The notes under the pieces were generated by a model. That model worked only from the letters and a program-made list of their open reading frames with translations. It was not told where the DNA came from and searched no databases. Shown one piece after another: positions 47,107 to 60,100 of a stretch of DNA of 64,000 nt. Numbering within the stretch: the first letter of the stretch is position 1; each line of letters opens with the position of its first letter. The position numbers and the translations under genes were made by a program. The stretch comes from Argopecten irradians (Eukaryota; Mollusca; Bivalvia; Pectinida; Pectinidae): positions 9,667,340 to 9,731,339 of the forward strand of contig NC_091142.1 in NCBI RefSeq assembly GCF_041381155.1. The letters are read 5' to 3'.

Positions 47107-47339
47107 AACGTGTGGTTTATAACAAAGAACGTGTGTGTTTAAGATGATACCGGTAATACCCCTTTACAAAAGTTATCGCTGTATACGATCAAATAAGTAG
47201 GGTTACAGTTACCATGACTACCTATCAATTTTCAAATTATTAAACAATACAAATAATAATAGCCCAACACATTACTGTGATAAATATCATGATGAAATAT
47301 CATATTAAACACACACGTTCTTTGTTATAAACCACACGG
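47107..47339. mobile_element. Small MITE with ~33-bp inverted ends
   Basis: Left ACGTGTGGTTTATAACAAAG then AACGTGTGTGTTTAA; right TTAAACACACACGTTC then TTTGTTATAAACCACACGG. The arms match nearly perfectly around a ~165-bp AT-rich interior, so this insertion is probably young. Confidence 0.5.
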
Positions 47340-48467
47340 CCAGTACATAATACGATACCAGAAAACACGGGAAACAATGACGCAGATTAAATCCTATGCT
47401 AATAATATAATTTGAACTATGTATTGTTTTTTTTTCTGGCAATATGCCGCACACTACAAATATCTATACCGCAACTAATGTAGGCACTAGGTATTTGTTC
47501 TTTTCAAAAACGAACAGAGAATCATATTAGTTATTATCATAATAATTATAATAATCATATTTGAAAAGGAAAAGAAGAAATATTTCCGAAACGAACATTT
47601 CTACTTTTCAGATAAATGTATGATGTCTATTGGCTTTGTTGTCCCCACGGTGGAATGGCGGTTTTCCCTTGTGGTTTTCCTCCACCATTAGACAACAACA
47701 AATGTCAGTGCATTCTTGGGGGGCTGGGTGTATATGGTAATAGTTAAATTAATTGTGTATGGTTGCATGTGCATGTTTGTTTATAAATTGTAGTTAGTTT
47801 GTGTTGGTAGAGTTGGTTGTTGGATGCCATAAACACTAAACCCAGTAATCCCTTGTGGAGTGTATCTGACTTCGTTGTGGGTGCTCCGAAAAATAAAAGG
47901 AAGAATTTACGTTGTTACATACATACATACATGACGGCTAGCAGAAAACGAGTGGGCCCATTTACCATCGTCGGTTACCCACGTGATCATCCTACACCGG
48001 GACTGATAAATGGAGTTTGTGGAGACATTGTGGCATCCGAAGGCGCATTTTCTCAGTAACGAGTGACCACAACTATCTCTCAAACGACAAGAGGCGAGCC
48101 TGGCCTTATTGGAAACACATAAATAATCAATCGGAACAGGGAACATCAGGGGCCTAGCCACGAGGTTTGGGTCACCTGGCCGTTCTATACCACGCGCCAT
48201 AATACTGCGGGGTCATTCATCAAGATAGAAAGTGGGGGCTGAGGTGTCCAAGTGGACAGAAAGTACAAATGTGTGGTGAGCTAGGCCATGATGGGCCTGG
48301 AGCTATTATACTACCAATGTCTCATTAATTCTAATGATAATGTGTGTAAAGTCGTGTAAAGAGACAGCTATGTGCAATCTATCCATAACATGGAACTACA
48401 CAAAGTGGTAGTGCGGTTTACTTAAGATTTTCTGTCTGGATGGGCATATTATTCCTACTGAAGAAAT

Positions 48468-50250
48468 TAATAATATTGATGTCTAGAACGGATTAATGAA
48501 CACGAAACATTATCTTTCGCATAAGATGCCTAGCTTGTTGTTGTTGTTGTTGTTAGAAAGACATATGCGAGCTTCCAATTAGTTCCCCTATAGTTTTACA
48601 AGGTTAATTTCACAGTTAACTTTAAGTTAAAGCCTAGCTTTCGGATACATACGTAGCTTTTCATCTGAATCTAGTTCCAAATGCCTGAAAGATTCAAGAG
48701 AGATTATCAATATTAGTCGTTATAAACACATTTTTTGTGACCATGTTTGAAATGGTATTACTCGAAAGCTATGTGTTTATAAGGCAAACTAAGAATTTCT
48801 GTTAATTCTTGAGTTTTAGAATGAAGAATGAAAGTTCTGGATGAAGGTTTTGATTTAGACGCAAACAAGACTTTTGGTGTAGATGCAAACAAGAAAAAAA
48901 TTGATGTAGATGCAAACAAGAGAAGTAAAATATGATAATGAATGCTATCCTAGATGTATGTCGGTGATTTTGTTTGTGGTACTGATATAAAACATAAAAC
49001 TCAAAACATTGCTCAGGTTCAACAGATTGTCAATAACCGCTTGCTTCGGTAAACCCATCCTCGATTTTCAGGGATTACGATCACTTATACCAAATATGAT
49101 CGTAACCCCAGGGAATCTACATGTAGGATGCGTTAAACCACACTAATATTAATAGCGTACATTCCGGTCACAACACATTAACTATATCAAGTTTGCAAAC
49201 AATACAGTTATGGATATTCGTACAAATGTATTAATGCATGTTTGTTTTATATTTAATACTCCTTTTATTCAGATGTATTTCAAATACATATTTATCTTAG
49301 CATATATAACCTGCAAATGGTGAACATTTTCGTCATTCTGATATTATTATTTCTATGACTGCTTATGTATATACACTATGTAACGTGTGCATGTGCGTGT
49401 CTGTATGTGCATGACTGTATGCATGTAATAAATATGTGAGTGGCAATTATTTCTTTCTTTAATATTATTATTAATTTTTGTATACATGAAGAAATAAAGG
49501 AAACGATGATAATAATAATAATGGAAATTTAAGTCGATTTCCATTCCAAAATTTATGACTTTATGAACATGTCACTAACATTTATATGGTAGGTATAATT
49601 AACATGTAAGGGATTACTAGCTTGTCAGTAACGACTTCTACTATATAGGCTCCTTATACATCTTAACCCTTTACCATTACTTTGCTTTTCGTAATTTTGG
49701 ATTGTGGATTTTGAAGTCGATAGTCTTTTTATTATGGTAGACTAGAAAAGTCTCTCGCATTTACGATGTGTAGAGCAAGATATACGATTGTAAATCTCGA
49801 TACATATTTATGCTGAACATCTAGTTCTACATAATATCTGGGTTGAACCCATAAAGAGGATACCTTTCCTTATCTTATGAACACATTTAACGGCATTTTG
49901 TGCTATGTTTTGTCACCAAAATATGTTATTTCATATGCTGAAAATTTGGTTTATAATTCTTTAGAAATATTATTCTTGTAGTATTATATAAGTAAACTTA
50001 TGTTCCTATTAATTTGCCAAGGAAGACAAAAACTGCAATATATTTTCATAATATACACTAATTTATTAAAGATGGACAATGTCATAACAATCAACGCGAA
50101 CGAACAATCTCAAAAATAAAATTGTAATCCTGTGTCTATGAATGGACAGATTGTTCCAACTTAGGTAATTAATGAGCATGACGTCCAGAACGGATTAATG
50201 AACAAAAACATTATCAGTCGCTTAAAATGCATAGCTTGTTGTTGTTGTAA
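48468..50250. repeat. Pair of related ~85-bp repeats at 48468-48557 and 50165-50250
   Basis: Both carry AGAACGGATTAATGAACA, a CATTATC block and AGCTTGTTGTTGTTGT. Between them lies AT-rich DNA with a short inverted pair at about 49055-49125 (GGGATTACGATCA / TGATCGTAACCCC) that resembles the ends of MITE family A. No gene. Confidence 0.5.
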
Positions 50251-51882
50251 GAAATTAATCAGGAACATTAATAGCGTATAAATCAACGTTAAATGACTGT
50301 TGTTAAAATTACAGCTACATAATAGTGGCATTAATATGTTTTTACGTACAATGAAGGTATGTCAACATCATTAGATTTCGTGCTATGGCGGACAAAGACG
50401 GACAATATCCTTGTATTTTCATTACAGAGCCTATCCAATAGCGACTTCCTACGACAAGCGGCAGAATTATATGTAAAGAATGGGAAAATGAAATAAAATC
50501 GTCTTCAAAATGCATTTTGTTTGAAAAATCATTTGACATAATCGATAGATTTTTCTAATCGAATGCAATTAAAAAATATATACCGTCACATTATATATAA
50601 CTTAAAACACATGTACTAGTTTTGAAACATGTAGATGTAATGACACAGATAGAAAAAAACGCAATAAAAACTAGAGAAGTTGTTCAACATTGAAGGTGTA
50701 CTCTATTTTGTACTTAAATGTGATACAAGTTAAGAAAACGACTTGCGTGTATTGAGAAATATTAAGTAAGACCTAGCATCTTTAAATGTTTAGAAATAAG
50801 AAAAGCATGGATACAGTTTTTGAGATCCGGCCTTCGGCTGCCACTTGCCGAAGGGTAAACTGCGCTCCATTGTGCTGTATAGTTTAATATTTGTCTATTT
50901 TGTCCCGCATTACCGTTCGTATCGTATAATGTTATCGTGTTCGTTTTGTATGTCTTGATAAAGGGAAGATCGCCTCGGAAATTTGACAATTTAGTTTTGT
51001 CCATACGGTTGGAATTACTTCCTTGTCCCAGAAATAAGAAAAGAAAACTTATTTTTTTTTAAATGTATGCGTGTCTTGATAAAGGGTCAGAAATATATTT
51101 TGTCTTCACGGTTTGGATTACCTCCTTGCTCCATAACGAACTACTTTTTCAGTAATATACATGGTGCGTATTGTAAACGTGTAAATTTACGCGTAATGTA
51201 CATGGTGCATATTTGATGTAACAGTCGTTATAGTAATAAAGTATTGCTCATAACCCTGTTTTGGTTCTTTATAAAATGCTCTTACTTGAAACTTAAAAAA
51301 TAGTTTGTTGACTGAATTGTATTTTCATAGAAGTGGACAACGCGTTCAGGAAGATAGTAAGCACTAAAACAGAGTTATAACAATACTTTTCAGTTTTAAA
51401 GTGCCATTTATCATTTCAGCCATTTTAATGACTATTATTTCTGTGTTTTCATTTATTTGTTGAACATGTAATGTTTCAATATCATGTCCTGAAAAATAAA
51501 AAAAAATGAATAAATATGCAAATTGACTAAGTTAGCTAATTATATGTCAGATAAGCCATTAATTAAATCTAAATATTATGTTTTTTCTCGTTGTAACAGG
51601 ATATTCTTTTTACAGGTGAATAGTGATCCAGTCAGAACTCACTGAGGAAGCACTGTGGTTGGTGGCTTTTAACAATGTAGACTCTCCCCTATGCACAATT
51701 GAATATCTGTGTTGAAATATCTGGTTTCTTATGGTAGACATTACTTCATTTTAAAATTTTACGTGAATCACAGCATTTATCAGCCAGTTTGTATACTTTA
51801 CCTGCGTGGTAACCAGTCAGTGTAATGTTTTGTGATAGTTTTATAATTTTTCGGTTGTAGATTACAAGACTAGCCTTTAAGT
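50251..51882. other. Intergenic and upstream region of the VWA/chitin-binding gene
   Basis: No gene. Two weakly similar segments at about 50945-51035 and 51070-51130 share CTTGATAAAGGG, CGGTTGGAATTACTTCC / CGGTTTGGATTACCTCC. No clear promoter motif was identified. Confidence 0.5.
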
Positions 51883-54386
51883 ATGGGGAACGCTATGCTT
51901 TGGATCGTCATTCTGTCATTGTATACAACACATTTAGGTAAGTAAATAATACTTATATTTAATTCTGATATATATTCCTTTTATGGCCTAAATTAATCTT
52001 AATTCAAAGAGATGATTTGAGATGGTGATGGATTTTGAAAACATTCAGATTATTAATTGCCAAGTTTACCTTCTTATGGTTAAACTCTTTTATCAATTAG
52101 AATACAGTCGTTCTTCAGTTATAATAGGATCATTAAGAGCAGAATAATTTTGTGAAATATGTGAAATATAATGGTATTTTAGTTCGCCTCTAACATCATT
52201 TCATCAATAATTGTTATTTTGTTTGTTGATCACTGAACACATTAGTATTCCATCTTATTCTTATTTCCACACAACTACAAACGTACATTGTGTTTGGCGT
52301 TTTGCGTACATTGCATATCCCATTTCACATAAAGAAATAATTTTAAAATTAGTCCTATTTTTATTACACAATATCCAATGAAAGCAGTAGCTTATTTGTG
52401 TATCATGAGTATGAAATGGTGTCTTTTAATTTCAGTGAAATGCGATTGTGGAGGGAAGGCAGATATAATTTTTGCGGTTCCAGGAAATCTCGAAATTCCG
52501 GGAGAAGAATTTTTCCCGTTTGAACGGTTTTTAGTTATGTTAGTGGACCATTTCGTTTTAAGTGCTGACGATATCAATGTTGGCCTTGTTCTCTATGGAA
52601 ACGAACCGATCGCAGTATCGTACCCTCAACCCTTTAGGGACCAGGCGGCTACCAATGCCAGAATAACATTGATGTCACAACGAAGTTTATACGTAAACAA
52701 AATGTATGGAAGGTCTGACGTCACAGCAGCCATTACGTTGATGCGTCACATGTTCCAAAACCCAGCAGGGTTTCCATTGGTTAATCCTAGACCAGGAGTG
52801 AAGAAAATTGGAGTGTTATTTACATATGGACGACTGGATGCGGAGGAAAGTCAGGCGGCGGTAAACGCAACATATGGCATCAAAAGTGATGACGTCACGA
52901 TGTATGTGATTGGCCGCGCTCCGATTGGACCAGAGTTTATGGAGTTTGGATCCGATCCATGTAAGCTGTTTTCTATGGGGAGCTTTATTGATGGACTTCC
53001 GAGTTTGTTACCTTACCTAGGGAGCAGTATCTGTACAGGTAAGCAACCAATCGTGAAGAAGGGAAATCAATAAGAATTCCTCTATCACTCAATGATTAAA
53101 TTTCATTCATAGACATGTTTTCTTTAATAAGAAGGTTTTCTTAGGGGGCTTGATGTATCTCTATGTTTATATTCGATATTTCTTTCCAAATAATCATTTT
53201 CTTTACAGTCATTGTGGATATTTGATGGTTTGGAGTGTTTTAGAATTGCACTTTGGTTGAATGTATTCTGTAATAGTTAATTTTGTCATAGTTTCGTAGT
53301 TGTCATTGAATTGCTTGTGGGTATAATGATTGTTTTGCTTTCAAAACGATAATACCTAGTTATTACTCAATGCAACATTTATTTAACAAGCGATATGTGT
53401 TCGCGTTTCAGCATTACAGCCGTCCATCAATGTGACAGAGCAAAACTGCTTCCCAAGTGAGTATTTTATACAATCATATGGATTTATTTTTTATGGAGCC
53501 CCGTTTTTAGAATTTATCTGAAAAATGTGATATTAATAAAATGGTATTATATTTAAAATTATGATAAAACAAATGTAATTATATCTGTAATTAATTAATG
53601 ATTTTATTTCAGTGATGCGTGTATCTTAATCATAAGCATCATAAGTATCTTCTGACATCTTAGATTATATTTAGTGATACACACATGCGAATAAATGATA
53701 AATAAAAATTCAGGGGCATTCACCGACATCATTAATTCTTCGATATTTTGTGAAAACGACTTCTCCTGTCTTAGAGGTGTCACTAATATTTGCAACTTTG
53801 TACAAAGATATCCACAAAATATTGTTCTTATAACTGATATTACAACTTAGATCAATGCAACGTGCCTTGATCATCATTATCCCAAATATGGTTTTGGTTT
53901 AAATCCTCTATTGCTTGTCCTTCATTTTGGGTTCGAGTGATCCCGTACGAAATGATGAGTAATCATTTCTGTATGTGATAGGCCATGGTTTGTGATATAG
54001 TTTCGTTTCCCCTCACAGAATTTTGGCAGCCTGATCCTAATCCGCCAGTGGTATGCCCCTCCCTGAACGCCATGTTCCAGGATCCCTACAACTGCGCCTA
54101 CTACTACAAATGTTTCCAGAATATCCCCATCAGAGAGGCCTGCCCAGACAACATGCTGTTCGACAACAACATCAAGACGTGTAACCTGAAAGAGTCAGTC
54201 GGCTGCTTCACCCAGGTCCAGTGTCCGCAGCCTGTAGGGCTCTTCAAACATCCATTCGATTGTACCAAGTTCGTGAACTGTTTTGACAACATCCCATACA
54301 TACAGAAATGTAACGCCATGTTGTACTTTGATGAAGATGAGAAACGGTGTCGGGACAGGGCAATGGTCAGATGTCCGGTTCATTAA
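51883..54386 (+). CDS. Secreted VWA-like plus two chitin-binding domain protein, Pif/BMSP-like, 356 aa
   Basis: Exons 51883-51937, 52436-53038, 53412-53456, 54019-54386 join in phase. Residues 1-18 are a hydrophobic signal peptide (MLWIVILSLYTTHL core). Residues ~25-215 look like a von Willebrand factor A fold: ADIIFAVPGN, NVGLVLYGNEP, GRSDVTAAITLMRHMF, KKIGVLFTYGRLD, DDVTMYVIGRAPIG. The last exon carries two peritrophin-A (CBM14) chitin-binding domains at ~247-290 and ~300-353, each with spaced cysteines and aromatics (CAYYYKCFQN, CTKFVNCFDN). VWA plus peritrophin-A is the layout of molluscan Pif97/BMSP shell-matrix proteins, so an extracellular chitin-associated role is inferred. The metal-site DxSxS motif is absent. 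Expression tissue cannot be judged from sequence. Confidence 0.5.
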
Positions 54387-57181
54387 ACAACGTGACTGTT
54401 GATAAATGCGAAAGTGACTTGGGCCCAATGTTGAAACAGTGATTGGTGAAATTTTCTTTTTCTCGTTTACTGCAAAACCTATAATTATATATTGTCTAAT
54501 ACGTACAAGTAGTTCTATGATTAGCCATAATATACTTTGAACACCTGGCTGGGTCCTTGATATAAATGTGAACAGTACTGAGTATAACCTGTCATACGTA
54601 CTGTTAGATGATAATTTGGATGTGTTAATAATGATAAATTTCAAATTATGTCTTTTAATTTAACTTTACTTCATTTTTCAATCTACAGAAGTCCTGGTCA
54701 CAGTAAAAAGTGTGTGAACAGTCAAAGGCGAGGTACAAACTTATGTGTGAACTGTTGGACAATTTTGTGTGGACGGTTGGGCACATTATTAAATGGCATT
54801 ATTTGGGCAAATGTTAATAGGTGTTACCTGCCCTCGTATGATAATATAATGTGTAGGTCTGTATATTCATGGCTTATTTCCTTATAATGCCAGATGATAT
54901 GTTTTAATCGTATCAGTTATTCTGACCATAAATAGAACATCGTTCTATTAACAACATCGTATTACCCTAAACCTGATGACAGATAACTTTAATCTAATGC
55001 AACACGTCGACTAAAATGTATTTCACGTAATTTACTATGCACAAACCAAGTGAACTAATCTAGAATTTCTATGAACCTCTTTTCGCATTTAATCGTCAAA
55101 ATTGAAGAAATGTAGGTCTGCAAAATGGATATTTTTCCTTTTTTCAGATTTAATTACTTAATCTTATTTTCATCTACAAAATACGAAATAATTTATTTAC
55201 AGTAGTTTATCGGGGAAATTTCAAGACTTATTTTCTATCATCACCGTTTTGTATGAGCTACCTTTCTCGTCATCCTCTTGTATTAATGATAACATCTGCC
55301 AAATAAAGTCATAATTTTATATGGCTCTAACAAATAAAAAGATACTTGATATACAAATCATTTTATCAAATGTATTTTTTCGCTCTCCTTCCTTTTATAT
55401 GTAAATTTTGGTACGAGAAAATAAACAGTTATACGAAAATCAACTGTTGATTATATTTTTGATTTCTTGTGTATAAATGTTTGATTTGTTGATTGATGGG
55501 GCTTAAGGTCCTTGGCTCGAGTATAACCTTATATACATTATGTAAGATGCATACTAATTATATTCCTTGATTGGAAACTGGTGAAACTAATCTACTGATT
55601 CAGAATAAGATACACTTAATTTTCATCAACTATTAGCCACTTTTGATGATTTTTTTGCTGAGTAGCAGGTATTGTCCACTGAAAACCATGCAACATATTC
55701 AATCATTCAGTCAACACTAGTGAATAGTAACAACTTAATTCATCCAATGATGAACATATACATCTATACTAAATAAAAAAATCGATTTAATATTCACTTT
55801 TTATCGCACTCCGCTATATATACACTAACGGAAAGATATAGCACTGGCCTAAAGACAATTAGGAACTTTGAGTTAATAGCTCATGCTACGAATTGGAAAT
55901 CATGAAAAATTCCGACGCCATCACTCATCCCTGTCAACAGTGGATTGTTCTGTAAGCCACGATTGGAATATAACACGTCATTCAAATATTGATGACGTCA
56001 ACAATTTCTGACGTGACACTTATAAAAAATAAGTTAGGATAAAGGTTGAAAATCCCGATCAATCGGAATGAGATAAATGAAATATTAATATATTTATTCC
56101 CGCACATTAAGACAATGGCGAGAGTAGTTACACGACATCTTATGGAAGAAATGTACAAAGTTGCTACTCTCTTAAAAATTGTAAACTTTTCTCGCTCTTT
56201 GAAGGCAATACCATATATATTCATATATGATCTAACACGTGTGTTTTATGTTATCTCTGTCCATCATCATCCGTGGTATGTCTTTAAAATCGGGACCTTA
56301 TGTGGTCTTTCTAGTATCCAGATGAATTTGCATAATTGCAAAAGTTAACACATTGTTTAATACTTTTGATGTTGGTGCGTACATTTTTCATTCTCATACG
56401 AATGAAAAATGTTTCTTTCCATAGATTTACTTTGTTTCACATCCCAATAATAATGACCAGTCCTGGACAGGAGTGTTCGACACAATTTAACTAACATCCT
56501 GGTTCTAGCGGACAAAAACATGGTTTCTGTGGTGGTTCTAGTATTATTTGTCACATTTACGAGAAAAAAATCACGTAAGAAGGGCTTGGGTATATTCTAA
56601 AGTTAGGCGATAAAGGTTGGAAGCTACCTAAATGTTATCATGGATCGTGAACATGCATAACTAGTATATACATGTAACTACAACGCCTGCTGACCTGTAC
56701 AGCGACAGACTGTGACAATATTCCTACATGTGTTCACGCATAATTTACAGTTGTAACTACTGTATGTTGAATTGATGTTGTGACATTGATGCTAACTATG
56801 TATGAATATGAAATAGAGAAGTTGGATGAAATCATCTATAAATGGAGATTTAACAAAAATATTTAATATTTCTCAACCTGTTCTGGGTGAATGTTGTTTC
56901 AAGAAAAGTTGAGAAATCAACACGTGTTCTGGATGAACAACAAAGGGAGATTACGTTTTGATGTTGAATGGTTGATAATATTCAATATGAATTTGAAGAA
57001 TCGATATTGAACATGGATTTCAATACAAGGATATTCAAGTGTGATGGGCATGTACATTACAGCGAGATTCAGTTTTTGATGATGAATATGTAAGGAATTG
57101 ATACACAATCTGACTTTCAATACATGGGGATTTATCTGTGATTGACAATTAATACCTATCTTGGATGTACAATTTTCAGAC
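54387..57181. other. 3' region of the VWA/chitin-binding gene and spacer before SLC13-B
   Basis: An AATAAA at 55302-55307 is a candidate polyadenylation signal about 915 bp past the stop. The rest is AT-rich with no supported gene; the ORFs of 65-100 aa have no family or splice support. Confidence 0.5.
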
Positions 57182-60100
57182 ATGGGTATTTTAAGAGACA
57201 TCTGGAGAATCAGGAGCTACCTGATTGTCATGGTAACACCTGTGCTGTTACTACCGCTACTGCTACTTTCCGACAGGCAGGTTAGTTTTTTTGAAAGAAG
57301 TGTAGAGCGAGAGCGACCAACACATCCTCTCTGTTTAAAAGCCTACCAGTCCATGTAGATTCACAGCCAATATTTCTCGTAAATTTTATCATTATTTCCC
57401 GCTTAAACTCATACGACATGCACGTGAATGTCGCCAAGCGGAGCGCATTTAATTATTTTATGCTAAGTTATTTCTGACGACATAGTAACTATGAACAAAA
57501 TAATAAAGTTGTACAAGGCAAGCTCAATCATAATCACAGAATAGACTTAATTGATTAATTAATAATTGTGATATTGGTAATAGTCAATGGTGAAGTTAAC
57601 TCTTTTATGTCATTATAAGAACAAAAGCATGGTTATTCCGTCTTTGCGTATTACAGAGTTAGCTCCTTTGCGGGAGGTATCGATTGATACGTCATTATTA
57701 TGTGAGCGCAATATTCACGTCGTTTTCTCCGAAACGTATGACGTTACGCTCGCTAAAACATGACGTCACAATCAATACCTTCCCACAAGTGCAGATAACT
57801 CTGTAATATGCAAATTCGGAATTGGTGTATTATCATTTTTTTTCAAATCATGAACATTAGACAGTATGTTGTTTATGTTTAGAACACAATAGTATGTACA
57901 ATCCAGAATAGCAATATAGGTAAAGAAAGACTGAAATGGAACCATTATCTAGTGAGAAACGAGCATTACTAAGTATGTAATGCGTTATGAAGAAAACAAG
58001 TGCAACGTTTATATCATACCCGAACGACTCGCGCAACTACAAAAATGCGTATGCATGTTAAACTGTAAAGGTCCTTAAGATAGATGTAGGAATTTCGTCT
58101 AGACAGTCAACAGTAAAAGAAGAAGCTAAGTATACGAAATCGATAACACTGGAACATTATTTAAATGACTTCTATATTGATTTCATGACAGGTGTTAGTT
58201 TCTGACTATGATATGCATTTTCATATATAGATTTCAATATATTAATCATACAATTTTGTAAATATTAATTGGAACCTGTGAGAACTTGAGATTTCTTTTT
58301 AGATTCACCTCTAATTCCTGAATTAAGAGTCTTTCTTCTTCTACTTGGTGTTTCTTGTCTTGATCTTTTCCGCCGCCATTTTTGACGATTTTATCGATCA
58401 ATCAGTCAATCTTCTATCAATTCATTGTTTTCGACATTTATCATTACTGTGTGATGGGCCCAAGACGAACTAAATAGCCGCATGGTGCAGTCTTAATTCT
58501 ATATACTGCAACAGTGTTACTGCACTACAACATATACAGGGTCATAATGTTTATAAAGGTGAAAACAAGACGCACTACCTCTCGGGGCTTCTCTTTAGCT
58601 CAAATGGTTGGTCGTTAAACTAGTAAACCAGAGGTCCCTACTTCGATTCCTAATGTAGGCAGTAATGCAATGTATATATCAACATTTTGTTATAGACTCT
58701 CATTACTCTAATGATAATTATGATACAATGTATGTATTATGACTGAATAAATCAAGGATTGTTAGCTTGTAATTATTATGAACGCTTTTCTGCCACACAG
58801 ACAGGGTTATGCCTCTAATAATTGCAATATAACATTATCTAATTGTTTAATAAAATCTTTCACTCTGTCACATTGTCGCCATGTTACTCAGTCATTTTCC
58901 ACAATTATCGATGTTAACTCTTGAAACTCGAGGAAGAGTTCCTTCTTGGAAGAGAAATATGTAACTTGAATACTAGCCGCATAATAAAGTTCCGAGTTCA
59001 ATCCCTTGCGAATGCGATGACATATTTTTATTGAAAATCCAGAACTTTTCGTTTCTTTTGGACGTTATTAAACATATATGGATTCGCTGACCTTGGCCAT
59101 TGCCACAAGTGACTGTTGACTGCAATTTCTATTGCAGATGTATCAGAAAAAGGAGAAAAACCAGTCGGAATTCACAATTTTTTTTTCATCATTTATAACT
59201 TTATAGGAAACCAAATGTGCCTATGTAGTATTACTGTCTGCCATATACTGGATAACCGAAGCACTGCCTATTGCTGTGACGTCATTGCTTCCTGTGGTAG
59301 TTTTCCCGATTATAGGCCTGATGTCCGCCTCGGCCACCTCATCGGCTTACATTAATGTAAGAACGTATTCCGTAATATTTGTGTATCATGGGGTAGTCTA
59401 CCCTTGCAGGCAGTTGTTGATAGTGACGTAATGTCACACTTTTCATAGTAAGCGACTTGTGTTTCGCTCACAAAATAATAACGCCATAATAGATAACTTT
59501 TTGCAAGGGAGGTAACCCTACTGACAGAATACTTCACTGTTCTGCCCGTAAACAGCACACAGTGTCTAGGATATAACGAAAGTTAATGTTTGATGATTTA
59601 TAAAGTGCTACCACATACATTTTAGTAATTGATATAGGCTCGTATAAGATGAAACAAATCTTAGAAAATATTTTTTGCGAACCCTGGAGAGCAAAAATGA
59701 CAATTGCGAGGGGAGTTCCATTAAAGGCCCACTACCTTTCCGAAACGGTTTTTAAATTTTGAAATGAGAATGTAAAACGAGATCGATAAATTTGTAGAGA
59801 CACAATAGTTATTAACTTACCACTTGTACTACACGTATCATTACATTCTGGATAATTTGTTTAAAGTAAGTAAAATGTTTTTTTTTTATAATGCGGGTCG
59901 TCTTATGTTTCCCACCGTAGTCCTAATTACCGCGCGGTAGTTGACTATCACTGCGCAAGACGGCAAAGCAGCGAAATTACTTACTATCTTCTGTTATCAT
60001 ATATTACGCAGGAAACCTTGCATATGTTTGATGTTGTAAGCCCATTTTAGGCCATAGGTATATATTATCTGGTGTTATTTATGTTTTAAAGAAACATTAA

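Noticed and set aside
57161-57181. Upstream start for SLC13-B
   Set aside because: The codon there is TTG and the stretch ends in a splice-like TTTCAG; the ATG at 57182 is preferred.
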